Below, piece by piece: positions 8,111 through 15,492 of a stretch of 64,000 bases of DNA. The position numbers were made by a program, and so were the translations under genes. The stretch spans positions 9,890 through 73,889 of the forward strand of contig DAOTXL010000080.1 of the NCBI GenBank assembly GCA_034435455.1. The letters run 5' to 3'. The notes under the pieces were generated by a model, which made no database searches, was not told the origin of the DNA, and was given only the letters and a program-made list of their open reading frames with translations. The DNA is from DAOTXL01 sp034435455 (GTDB lineage: Bacteria > Chloroflexota > Anaerolineae > JAAYZQ01). How positions within the stretch are numbered: position 1 is the first letter of the stretch; each line of letters opens with the position of its first letter.

Positions 8111-8959
8111 TCAGGTTGACCTGGAACGCACGAGACGCCTGGCTTCGGCCAGCAACACCGACCTGTCCACCGGCTTGGTCAAAAAGTTGTCCACCGGCAG
8201 GGTCTCCTCCTTGGGCAAAAGCCCGGCAAAGGCCGAGGCGGGGATGGAGGAGACCATCAGAACGGGCACGGTCCGCAGGTCACCGTCGGCGCGCATCTCC
8301 TTTGCCGCTTGCAGGCCATCCAGGATCCCTCGCATCATAACATCCAGGATGACCAGATCGGGCCGGGAGATGCGCATCAGGGCCAGGGCCTCCTCGCCAT
8401 TGCCGGCCGACAGGACCTCAAAGCCGCCGGCGGTGAGGGTCAGGCGCGTAACCTCTACAAAGTCCGGGTCGTCGTCCACCACCAGGACGCGAGGCGGCGC
8501 GTCGGGCGGCAACACCCAGCGGCCCGGATCTTGGATCGTCCGCAATACGTGCCAGGTGGCGGTCCTGTGGATGCCGGGGATCGAGGCGACGTGCTGGGTC
8601 AGGAAGTGCAGCAGTTCCTCGCTCGACGGGAACCAGGCCTCCACCAGCAGATCGCTTTCCCCCGTGGTATAGTAAATGGCCCGCACCTGGGGTGAACGGG
8701 CCAACTGATCGGCGATCCGCTCGATCTGAGCCGGATCGACGTTAAAGGCGATAAAGGTAACCGTGGAAAAGCCGGTCCTGGCCGCGTCGGGCAGGGCGGC
8801 GATACGGATCACCCCATCGGCCAGCAGGCGGTCCAGCCGTTTGCGCACCGTCGCCTCGGAAATGCCAACCTGCCGGGCCACGTCCACGTTCGAAGCCCGC
8901 CCGTCCCGCTGCAACGTGCAGATAATCTGGCGATCTACAGCGTCGAGATCGTAAGCCAT
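8111..8959 (-). CDS. Lrp/AsnC-type regulator fused to a receiver domain
   Basis: 282 residues. An N-terminal AsnC/Lrp helix-turn-helix (about 5-55, with SEATVRKRLDRL) is followed by the RAM ligand/oligomerisation domain (about 65-145). A linker then leads to a complete receiver domain (156-282) with VDDDPD (161-166), phosphoacceptor D206 in ILDVMM and K262 in TKP. Classical Lrp proteins stop at about 150-165 residues. The receiver is a close relative of that on the FNT channel: both share LVVDDDPDFVE, DVMM, a VSSI/ISSI strand and a D-x-F/W-x-(T/S)KPV end. It lies directly upstream of the cytochrome operon and probably regulates it, with two inputs (small ligand and phosphorylation). It has a strong promoter with a palindrome around the -10 box. 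Confidence 0.9.
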   Translation of the reverse strand: MAYDLDAVDRQIICTLQRDGRASNVDVARQVGISEATVRKRLDRLLADGVIRIAALPDAARTGFSTVTFIAFNVDPAQIERIADQLARSPQVRAIYYTTGESDLLVEAWFPSSEELLHFLTQHVASIPGIHRTATWHVLRTIQDPGRWVLPPDAPPRVLVVDDDPDFVEVTRLTLTAGGFEVLSAGNGEEALALMRISRPDLVILDVMMRGILDGLQAAKEMRADGDLRTVPVLMVSSIPASAFAGLLPKEETLPVDNFLTKPVDRSVLLAEARRLVRSRST

Positions 8960-8975
8960 CGCCTACCTGCTTTCC

Positions 8976-9011
8976 CTTCTCGTCATCTATGATACCGCAT
9001 GTGACGAAAAG
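8976..9011. promoter_or_regulatory. Inverted repeat around the -10 box, likely autoregulatory operator
   Basis: CTTCTCGTCA (8976-8985) and TGACGAAAAG (9002-9011) are inverted repeats with one mismatch, separated by 16 bases that hold the -10 box of the Lrp-receiver gene. The position would let a dimeric or octameric Lrp-type protein block its own promoter. The binding protein is inferred from position only. Confidence 0.45.
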
Positions 9012-9017
9012 TGTCAA
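8989..9017 (-). promoter_or_regulatory. Promoter of the Lrp-receiver gene
   Basis: Minus-strand TTGACA (9017-9012) and TATCAT (8994-8989) with a 17-base spacer. The leader to the ATG at 8959 is about 22-25 bases. Confidence 0.65.
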
Positions 9018-9057
9018 ATCCAGGGGCAGGCGTTGCATTTTTCGTATCGCGCTCGGG

Positions 9058-9852
9058 CTACCCCTGTCCGGCCCTGGCCTGGGCCAGCACCGCCAACAGT
9101 TCCTGGTGGAGCCGGCCGTTGCTGGCCGCCAGGTGGTTCATCCCCAGCCGCCACGGTTCACCGTTCATGCTGGTCACCACGCCGCCGGCCTCGGTGACCA
9201 GGAGCCACCCCGCTGCCCAGTCCCACGGGTTGAGGTGCCTCTCCCAGTAGGCATCCAGGCGGCCGGCGGCCAGGTAGGCCAGGTCGAGTACCGCCGCCCC
9301 GGCCCGGCGGACACCCTGGACGCGGGGCATGACGGCGTTGAACTCGGCCAGGTTGTTGTCGGGGATGGTAGCCCGGAGATAGGGGAAGCCGGTCGCCAGC
9401 AGCGCCTCCCTCAGGTGCGCCACCGCCGAGACGTGGAGGCGCCGATCGCCACACCACGCCCCTCCGCCCCGCTCGGCCCAAAAGATCTCGTCGCGCAGCG
9501 GGTCATAGACCACGCCCAACACCACCTGCCCCTCCTGGGCCAGCGCCAGCGACACACCCCACACCGGAAAGCCGTGGGCATAGTTTACCGTGCCGTCCAG
9601 CGGATCCACCAGCCACAAATAGGCGGCCTGGCCGGCCACCGTCTGCCAGTCGCCCAGCCCCTCTTCCGACAGGATGGTGTGCTCTGGAAAGTGGGTGCGG
9701 ATGGTCTCCACGATCAGCTGCTCCGAGGCCAGGTCGGCCTCCGTTACCAGGTCAATGTCGCTGGACTTGTGGTTCAGGGTGTGGTGCTGATGGTAGAGCC
9801 GGCGCAACAGGTGACCCGCCTGCTGCGCCAGTTTCAGGGTAAAATCCAACAT
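9058..9852 (-). CDS. Inositol monophosphatase family protein
   Basis: 264 residues with the metal-binding signatures of the FIG/IMPase superfamily: SEEGL (first Glu pair), DPLDGTVNYAHG, and the C-terminal PWDWAAGWLLVTEAGG. Such enzymes remove phosphate from inositol phosphate, fructose-1,6-bisphosphate, histidinol phosphate or PAP with Mg2+. Sequence does not decide the substrate. The start at 9852 is chosen because the homology begins there. It follows the GH1 gene with a 5-base gap, so the two are cotranscribed. Cytoplasmic. Confidence 0.88.
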   Translation of the reverse strand: MLDFTLKLAQQAGHLLRRLYHQHHTLNHKSSDIDLVTEADLASEQLIVETIRTHFPEHTILSEEGLGDWQTVAGQAAYLWLVDPLDGTVNYAHGFPVWGVSLALAQEGQVVLGVVYDPLRDEIFWAERGGGAWCGDRRLHVSAVAHLREALLATGFPYLRATIPDNNLAEFNAVMPRVQGVRRAGAAVLDLAYLAAGRLDAYWERHLNPWDWAAGWLLVTEAGGVVTSMNGEPWRLGMNHLAASNGRLHQELLAVLAQARAGQG

Positions 9853-9857
9853 TTCAG

Positions 9858-11336
9858 TCAAAGTTCCTCGTTGTTCAGAGTCTGTCGGAAAACCACCGGG
9901 GACACCCGGTGCCACGCACTTTTGCCTTGCCCGCTCTCGGAGAGCGGCCCTGGGTCCGGAAAAAGGTCGGCCAGAACCTCCGGCGCGTAGGCCTCGACCA
10001 TCGGCCGGGTGATGGCGTTGGCGCGGATGATGTCACTGTAGAGATGGGCGCTGGGGCGGGGGGTGCGGACCTGGGTCTTTTCGTCCAGAGCCACCAGGCC
10101 AAAACGGGAGGCCCAGCCCTCGGCCCACTCAAAGTTGTCGGTGAAGGTCCAATGGTAATAGCCGCGCACATCCACCCCCTCGGCGATGGCCCGCTGCACC
10201 TGGGCCAGGTGGGTGAGCAAGAAGCGGGGGCGCTGGTCGTCGTCGGCATCGGGCAGGCCGTTTTCGGTGACATAGATCGGTTTGCCCAGGGCCGCCACCT
10301 GCTTGAGCACGCGGTAAATGCCCTCCGGATAGCATTCAAAGGGGGACATATCCCGGCGGGGGTCGCTGACCTCAGCTCCCGGCGTCGGTTGGAGAAGCTC
10401 ACGGCGGCCGTCGGGCCGGCGGCGCAGGCTGACCCGTTGCCGGGTGTAATAGTTGATGCCCCAGAAATCCACGCTGTCCAGCAGCGGCCCATAGTTTGTC
10501 ATCCCCAGGCCGAGGGGGAAGGGCAGCCGCCCCTTTTCCACGGCGCGGAGGGCCAGGCGGTTGTACAGCCGGTCCATCACCCCGGCGGCCCCGGCGGCCA
10601 GGGGGTCCGCCGGGTCCAGCGGCTCAAAGAGGTGCAGGTTCAGGACCAGGCCCACCTGGCCGGCCCCCTGGAGGGCATGGATGACCCGGTAGGCCGCCGC
10701 ATGGGCCTGCAGCTCGTGGCGCAGCACCCGGAAGCAGGAGGAGAGCGACTTTTCGCCAGGGGCATGTACGCCATACAGATAGCCCATCACGGCATAGACG
10801 TTCGGCTCGTTGATCGTGCACCACAACGTCACCAGGTCCCCCAACTGCTCGACGGTGTGGCGCACGAACCGCCGAAAGTGGCCGACCACGGCCGGATTGC
10901 GCCAGCCGCCCCGCCCTCCCTTCGGTCGCAGCCACAGAGGAGAGCTAAAGTGGAACAGGGTGACCATCGGTTCGATGCCGCGCTGCCGCAGCCCGGTCAG
11001 CATCTCCCGGTAGCGGGCGACCGCGGCCGGGTCGAAGCGGCCCTCCTCCGGCTCGATGCGGCTCCACTCCACCGACAGGCGGTGGCTATTGTGGCCCATT
11101 GCGGCCATCAGGTCGAAATCGCGCTCGGCGTTGCGCCACCAATCGCAGGCCAGGCCGCTCCGGTCGCCGTGCCAGATCGCCCCCGGCCGCTGTTCAAAGG
11201 CCCACCAATCGTTGTTGGTATTGTTCCCCTCCACCTGGTGGGCCGCCGTAGCCGTGCCCCATAGAAAACCGGGGGGGAAGCTCAGGCGGTCGCCCAGAGG
11301 CGAAGGCCCCTTTTCTCCTGTGCTACTGTGTACCAT
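9858..11336 (-). CDS. Glycoside hydrolase family 1 (beta-glucosidase-like)
   Basis: 492 residues. The family 1 barrel is clear: the N-terminal FLWGTATAAHQVEG motif, the acid/base Glu in TINEPN and the nucleophile Glu in YVTENGLPD. It should hydrolyse beta-linked gluco- or galacto-configured glycosides with retention. There is no signal peptide, so action is cytoplasmic on imported oligosaccharides. The start at 11336 is preferred because AAGGGG precedes it by about 9 bases and the upstream in-frame extension is low-complexity. Downstream is an IMPase-family gene; no sugar transporter is adjacent. The precise substrate cannot be read. Confidence 0.9.
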   Translation of the reverse strand: MVHSSTGEKGPSPLGDRLSFPPGFLWGTATAAHQVEGNNTNNDWWAFEQRPGAIWHGDRSGLACDWWRNAERDFDLMAAMGHNSHRLSVEWSRIEPEEGRFDPAAVARYREMLTGLRQRGIEPMVTLFHFSSPLWLRPKGGRGGWRNPAVVGHFRRFVRHTVEQLGDLVTLWCTINEPNVYAVMGYLYGVHAPGEKSLSSCFRVLRHELQAHAAAYRVIHALQGAGQVGLVLNLHLFEPLDPADPLAAGAAGVMDRLYNRLALRAVEKGRLPFPLGLGMTNYGPLLDSVDFWGINYYTRQRVSLRRRPDGRRELLQPTPGAEVSDPRRDMSPFECYPEGIYRVLKQVAALGKPIYVTENGLPDADDDQRPRFLLTHLAQVQRAIAEGVDVRGYYHWTFTDNFEWAEGWASRFGLVALDEKTQVRTPRPSAHLYSDIIRANAITRPMVEAYAPEVLADLFPDPGPLSESGQGKSAWHRVSPVVFRQTLNNEEL

Positions 11337-11462
11337 TTGACAACCCCTTTCTACTCGTTGCCACACCTCACCCCCTCTCCCAACCCCCTTCCTCTCTCCA
11401 CAACGGAGCAGGGCCGGGGGCCAGGGGTAGGGGAAAGGTGCTGCCAATTTGACAAGGTCAGG

Positions 11463-12182
11463 CTACTCTTGCCAGAGCAGGTCCTTGCCGGCCAGAAGCT
11501 GCCCGGCCAGGGCGAACAGCAGGGCCGCGTAGCCGGAGGTCAACGCCAGGGCCAGGAAGTACAGCCGGTCGTGGCGGCCGGCCGCGGCCTGGGCCAGCAG
11601 GGTGCTCACCGGCCAGAGGAGCGCATTCACGATGCGTACCAGCCCCTCCAGGCGATGTTCGGCCAGCAGCGCCTTCTGGTCGTTGGCCACCAGCAGCGCC
11701 GTCAATAGCACATAGCCGACCAGGTGAGAAACCCCCCGGTGCACCAGGCCCGACAGGGCCAGAGCCAACGCCACCGCCAGCGACCACAGGGCCAGCCAGG
11801 TGGGCCCGATCCACAACGCGGAAGGGAACTCCAGGGTGAGCCGGCCGGCCAACAGGTTGGGCACCGCGATCAGGATGGCCCATACCGCCATCAGGCCCAG
11901 GCTGCCGATAAACAGGGCCGCCAGCAGCTCCACCCGCCGGCGCAGGCGGGCCACCAGCAGGAACGATGTGGCGCGATCGGCCCGCCCGGCCAGCAGCAGC
12001 GCCGTCAGCCAGCCGATGGCGCCGCTGCCCAACCCGGCTACGGGGATGAACTGCGCCTGGTCCATGCCATACTCGAAGGCCATCAGCCCGAAAGCCAGGG
12101 CAACCGCCAGTGGCACAACGGCGGCCAGGGAGCGGAACAGGTCGCGGACAAAAAACAGGGCCAGTGTCCAGACGCGGGTCAT
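11463..12182 (-). CDS. ABC transporter membrane subunit
   Basis: 239 residues with about six hydrophobic segments. It has no strong signature, but it overlaps the ABC ATPase gene by 4 bases (ATGA) and matches the size of ABC-2-type exporter permeases. Loops between segments contain Arg clusters, consistent with the cytoplasmic side. It likely forms a two-gene exporter with the protein at 12179-13054. Substrate unknown. The start at 12182 is supported by the overlap with the ATPase stop codon. Confidence 0.7.
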   Translation of the reverse strand: MTRVWTLALFFVRDLFRSLAAVVPLAVALAFGLMAFEYGMDQAQFIPVAGLGSGAIGWLTALLLAGRADRATSFLLVARLRRRVELLAALFIGSLGLMAVWAILIAVPNLLAGRLTLEFPSALWIGPTWLALWSLAVALALALSGLVHRGVSHLVGYVLLTALLVANDQKALLAEHRLEGLVRIVNALLWPVSTLLAQAAAGRHDRLYFLALALTSGYAALLFALAGQLLAGKDLLWQE

Positions 12183-13054
12183 CGGTCGGTTGCCTCCCAA
12201 AAGACCTCTTCCGGCGTGGGGGGCTGCTCGCTGAGCTGCCGGATATCCACCCCGGCGTCGAGCAGCAGGCGCAGGATGTGAGCTTTGTAGGCGACCGCCT
12301 CTCCCCTCAGCGTCAGGCGCCCCTCGGCCACGACCAGGTCTGGCGTCCTGCCCGCCAGCCGGTCCCGGAGATCGTCGGGCAGCGGCCCGGTGACGATGGT
12401 CACCTGCGGGCGCGGGGCGAGGATCTCCGCCGCGTCACCGCTGCGCACCAGCCGCCCCCGGTTCAGCACGGCGATGTGGCTGCAGGCCCCCGTCACCTCG
12501 TCCAGATGACGGCTGCACAGCAACACCGTCTTGCCCGCCTGCCGCAGGGCCACGATCTGCCGGCGCATGAACTCCTGGCCGGCCGGGTCCAGCCCCTGCC
12601 CCGGCCCGTCGAGCAGGAGCAGGGGAGGGTTGCCCAGCAGCGCCTGGGCCAGCCCCAGCCGCCGGAGCATCTCCTGCGAGCAGGCCCCCAGGTTCCGTCC
12701 GGCGACCGGTTCCAGGCCCAGCTCTCCCAGCAGCCGGTCCACCGCCTGCCGCAGGCCCGCACCCCGCAGGCCGGCCAGCCGCCCCACTGTGGTCAGATAG
12801 CCGCGCACCGAAAAACGGGAGGGGTAGAATGCCTGCTCCGGCAGGTAGCCGATCTGGGCCGGCGACAGGCCTCCCCGGTCAACCTGCCCGGCATCGGGGA
12901 AGACAAAGCCCATCACCAGCCGCAGGAAGGTGGTCTTGCCCGCACCGCTGGGGCCCAGCAGGCCCAAGACGGCCCCGGCCGGCACCTCCAGCGAGAGCCG
13001 GTCAAGGGCCAGGGTGGGGCCGTAGCGTTTGGTGAGTTCGACAGCGCGGATCAT
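12179..13054 (-). CDS. ABC transporter ATPase with degenerate catalytic motifs
   Basis: 291 residues of the drug/antibiotic exporter ATPase type. Walker A GPSGAGKT is intact and the H-loop His is present in SRHLDEV. The signature loop reads ACSQEM where LSGGM/Q is usual, and Walker B reads LLLLDGPGQGLDP, with Gly in place of the catalytic Glu (codon GGG where GAG is expected). The C-terminal 80 residues are the variable domain common in this subfamily. It is encoded immediately before its membrane partner. Hydrolysis may be weak or the protein may act as a switch, unless the dimer pairs with another ATPase. The start at 13054 is where the family homology begins. Confidence 0.87.
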   Translation of the reverse strand: MIRAVELTKRYGPTLALDRLSLEVPAGAVLGLLGPSGAGKTTFLRLVMGFVFPDAGQVDRGGLSPAQIGYLPEQAFYPSRFSVRGYLTTVGRLAGLRGAGLRQAVDRLLGELGLEPVAGRNLGACSQEMLRRLGLAQALLGNPPLLLLDGPGQGLDPAGQEFMRRQIVALRQAGKTVLLCSRHLDEVTGACSHIAVLNRGRLVRSGDAAEILAPRPQVTIVTGPLPDDLRDRLAGRTPDLVVAEGRLTLRGEAVAYKAHILRLLLDAGVDIRQLSEQPPTPEEVFWEATDR

Positions 13055-13109
13055 ACACACGACCTGCGGCCAGGGTAGTCTCTTTGTCAGGTGTTGATAG
13101 GGCATTTTG

Positions 13110-13237
13110 TCCCGCAGAGGCGCAGAGACCGCTGAGAAATGCAGAAAAAGACGCGGGCACCCTGTGAACCACCAAGGACACGAAGGACACCAAGGGAAAA
13201 CCTGGATCGCCTTCGTGTCCCTGGTGTCCTTCGTGGT
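13110..13237. repeat. Intergenic repeat block with long imperfect inverted repeat
   Basis: 13168-13196 is built of AAGGACAC / GAAGGACACC units, and 13210-13237 carries the same units inverted (CTTCGTGTCC, GGTGTCCTTCG). The two arms can form a large hairpin with a 13-base loop. A second element of the type CGCAGAGGCGCAGAG lies at 13113-13127. The block fills the space between the ABC operon and the dehydrogenase gene. Nothing coding is seen. Confidence 0.7.
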
Positions 13238-13275
13238 AAAGAGCCACGGCTGAGCAGATACAAAGCTTGCAGGTT

Positions 13276-14127
13276 TTATGGGTAGTCGTAAAAGCCCTTG
13301 CCGCTCTTGCGGCCCAGGTGGCCGGCCAGCACCATCCGGCGCAGCAGGGGCGGCGCGGCGTAGCGGGGGTCTTTGTATTCCTCGAACATGGCATCGGCGA
13401 TGAACAGGCAGGTGTCCAGCCCGATAAAATCGAGCAGGGTCAACGGCCCCATCGGGTGGTTCAGGCCCAACTTGATGGCGGTATCAATGTCTTCGCGGCT
13501 GGCCAGTCCCTCTTCGTAGACGCGGACGGCATCCAACAGGTAGGGGATCAGCAGGCGATTGACGATAAAGCCGGGGGTATCCCTGGCCGTGACCATCGTC
13601 TTGCCCAACGACGCGCCGAACTGCCGGGCGGTTTCCATCGTTTCGTCGCTGGTCAGGATGGTGCGCACAAACTCGATGAGGGGCATCACCGGCACCGGGT
13701 TGAAGAAATGGATGCCCAGCACCTTGTCGCCGCGCCGGGTTACACTGGCCATCTCGGTGACACACAGCGAGGAGGTGTTGCTGGCCAGGATGGCGTGGGG
13801 CGGCAGGATGCGGTCGAGTTCCGCAAAGATCTCTTTTTTGATCGCCATATTTTCGACGGCCGCCTCGACGACCAGGTCACAATCGGCGAACTCGGCCAGG
13901 CTCAGCGTGCCGTGAATACGCGCCAGGGCCTGATCCCTTTCCTCCGGCGTGGCCTTGCCGCGAGACACCGCTTTGGCCAGGGAATCGCGGATGCGACCCA
14001 GGCCCCTGTCCAACAGATCGGCGCTTACTTCCGAGACAACGACCGGGTAGCCCGCCCGGGCGCAGGCCTCGACAATGCCTGAGCCCATCAACCCACAACC
14101 TACGACACCAACCTTTCTGATCTCCAT
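13276..14127 (-). CDS. 3-hydroxybutyryl-CoA / 3-hydroxyacyl-CoA dehydrogenase
   Basis: 283 residues, the standard length of short single-domain-pair enzymes (Hbd/PaaH type). The Rossmann signature is VGVVGCGLMGSGIVE near the N-terminus; the catalytic His lies in GIHFFNPVPVMPLIE with its partner Glu; the C-terminal domain has NHPMGPLTLLDFIGLD. It oxidises 3-hydroxyacyl-CoA with NAD+ or works in reverse in butyrate or polyhydroxyalkanoate pathways. No other beta-oxidation gene is adjacent; an SCP2-domain protein is 1 kb away. The gene is monocistronic by spacing. Cytoplasmic. Confidence 0.92.
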   Translation of the reverse strand: MEIRKVGVVGCGLMGSGIVEACARAGYPVVVSEVSADLLDRGLGRIRDSLAKAVSRGKATPEERDQALARIHGTLSLAEFADCDLVVEAAVENMAIKKEIFAELDRILPPHAILASNTSSLCVTEMASVTRRGDKVLGIHFFNPVPVMPLIEFVRTILTSDETMETARQFGASLGKTMVTARDTPGFIVNRLLIPYLLDAVRVYEEGLASREDIDTAIKLGLNHPMGPLTLLDFIGLDTCLFIADAMFEEYKDPRYAAPPLLRRMVLAGHLGRKSGKGFYDYP

Positions 14128-14209
14128 GAGTCCCTTCCTCCTTGTCTGTTATGCTCCAGGGGGACCCTCGTCCCCACCGCGCTGCACCTGTCCTCGGCAC
14201 GGCAACCGG

Positions 14210-14806
14210 CTATTCGCCCCGCCGATACCTGGGAGGGCGAGGCAAGCGCTCCTTCGGCTTACTCGTCCACGAGGGATGCCCGAAATCTTCCAGCAAGCGG
14301 GGGCGCCACCCCTCCTCTACGGCAGGCTCGATCCGCGGGCGCTGGTCCCACTCTTTTTCCTTGAGCACCAGGGGCACCTTGAGCATGGCCATCGTCGCTT
14401 CGGTGCGCCACAACTGAGCAGCGTCGGCCTCCCCCAACTCGAACAAGAGTTCCCGCAATTCCGGATCGGCGGTCATTTGCCTGTCGGTGAGCTGCGTCTT
14501 GTACCACTCTACCGCCCGGCTCAACCCATCGTAGATGAACCGTAACTGCGATTTATAGTCCTGGCGGGCCAGGGCATGGGTCATGAGTTTGTCGTCCAGA
14601 GGCAATTCCTGAGGATTTACGTCGATCTTGCGCAGGTAGCTGGACAGGGGGGCCACCTGCGCCTGCTGAGATTGCAACAGCAACCTGAGCAGGTTCACGA
14701 CCTCCGGGTCCGAGTTCTTTTCGAGATAGGTCTCAAAGATCTTGATATAAGTCAGCTTATACCGCAGATTACGGGTCATCCGAATCACGACGATAGACTC
14801 TGCCAT
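14210..14806 (-). CDS. Conserved-looking helical protein, function unknown
   Basis: 198 residues, start at the ATG 14806 with a GGAGG site. The protein looks all-alpha: long amphipathic stretches at about 20-60, 60-110 and 110-150, with no signal peptide, membrane segment or Cys. Glu/His positions along the helices recall ferritin-like or DUF892-type bundles, but I cannot assign the metal ligands with confidence. The tail (about 155-198) is rich in Pro, Arg and Trp and probably disordered. I do not recognise the family. Its upstream region carries the candidate structured RNA on the opposite strand. Confidence 0.6.
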   Translation of the reverse strand: MAESIVVIRMTRNLRYKLTYIKIFETYLEKNSDPEVVNLLRLLLQSQQAQVAPLSSYLRKIDVNPQELPLDDKLMTHALARQDYKSQLRFIYDGLSRAVEWYKTQLTDRQMTADPELRELLFELGEADAAQLWRTEATMAMLKVPLVLKEKEWDQRPRIEPAVEEGWRPRLLEDFGHPSWTSKPKERLPRPPRYRRGE

Positions 14807-14980
14807 CCTGCCTCCTCCAGCTCTATTGTACCATAGTTTTCTCCTGACCGCCAACAAGCCCCCACACCACGGCTATCGCCGGAGGGGGCCCTTTTCGGGG
14901 CGACAAGTTGGCGTAGGGGAATCGTATAGTTCGCGTCCAGTATCACGGGCAGGTTTGTGGTAAGATACAATCGAGCAACT

Positions 14981-15139
14981 TGGCATGGCTCATGGCGGGC
15001 GAGCGTCATCCCGAGCGGCAGCCCCGCAAGGGCGGGGACCGACCGGCAGGGTCAGTGGTGAGCCATGCCAGGCATCAAAATTCTTCTCCTCCTTTTAAGA
15101 GAGCTAGGGGTTGGGCCGCCCTTAGCTCTCGTCATTTTT
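14981..15139 (+). ncRNA. Candidate structured RNA with its own terminator
   Basis: TGGCATGGCTCA (14981-14992) pairs perfectly over 12 bp with TGAGCCATGCCA (15059-15070). Inside lies a CCCCGC/GCGGGG hairpin (15022-15037) and other GC-rich complementary runs. A plus-strand terminator follows: GAGAGCTA (15099-15106) pairs with TAGCTCTC (15123-15130) and is followed by a T-run to 15139. No plus-strand protein gene lies upstream or downstream, so the terminator would serve only this transcript of about 160-190 nt. A TACAAT box about 12 bases upstream is a possible -10. I checked for 4.5S, tmRNA and common riboswitch cores and recognised none. It occupies most of the gene-free stretch 14807-15162. 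Confidence 0.45.
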
Positions 15140-15162
15140 GCAGGCAAAGGGTAGCCGAACGG

Positions 15163-15489
15163 CTAGCCGCGCCTGAACCACTGCAACAGTTGCATCACCA
15201 GCCCGACGTTGCCCGAGACCCGGATCTTGCCGTTCATGAAAGCCTTGACCGCGTCCAACCGGTTCTGCGTCAGAGCGACAAAATCGCTGGTCGCCATGGT
15301 CACCGTGACGTCGGGGTGGGCAGCGGTTTCTTCCCGCACCTCGCACCTGCCGTTGGCAACGTCCAGCACCCAGCGGCCGCCCTCCTCACCGGTGAGGTCC
15401 AACTGGAACAGGGCTTGGGCGTTGCCGGCCTTTTCCGGCAGAAAGGCAGAAGGCATCGCCGCCAGAGTTTCTCGGACTTCTGATGACAT
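15163..15489 (-). CDS. SCP2 sterol-carrier domain protein
   Basis: 108 residues consisting only of an SCP2 domain: an initial helix, the strand block ALFQLDLTGEEGGRWVLDV, then VTVTMATSDFVALTQNRLDAVKAFMNGKIRVSGN, which is the typical SCP2 signature. These small proteins bind lipids or acyl-CoA in a hydrophobic tunnel. It starts 3 bases after the recN stop codon, so it is cotranscribed with recN and the B-box membrane protein. No functional link to RecN is evident. Cytoplasmic. Confidence 0.88.
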   Translation of the reverse strand: MSSEVRETLAAMPSAFLPEKAGNAQALFQLDLTGEEGGRWVLDVANGRCEVREETAAHPDVTVTMATSDFVALTQNRLDAVKAFMNGKIRVSGNVGLVMQLLQWFRRG

Positions 15490-15492
15490 GGT

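Noticed and set aside
14981..15139. Known RNA such as SRP RNA, tmRNA, 6S RNA or a cobalamin riboswitch
   Set aside because: The GGAA-capped SRP tip, tRNA-like ends, the open 6S bubble and the B12 box are all missing.
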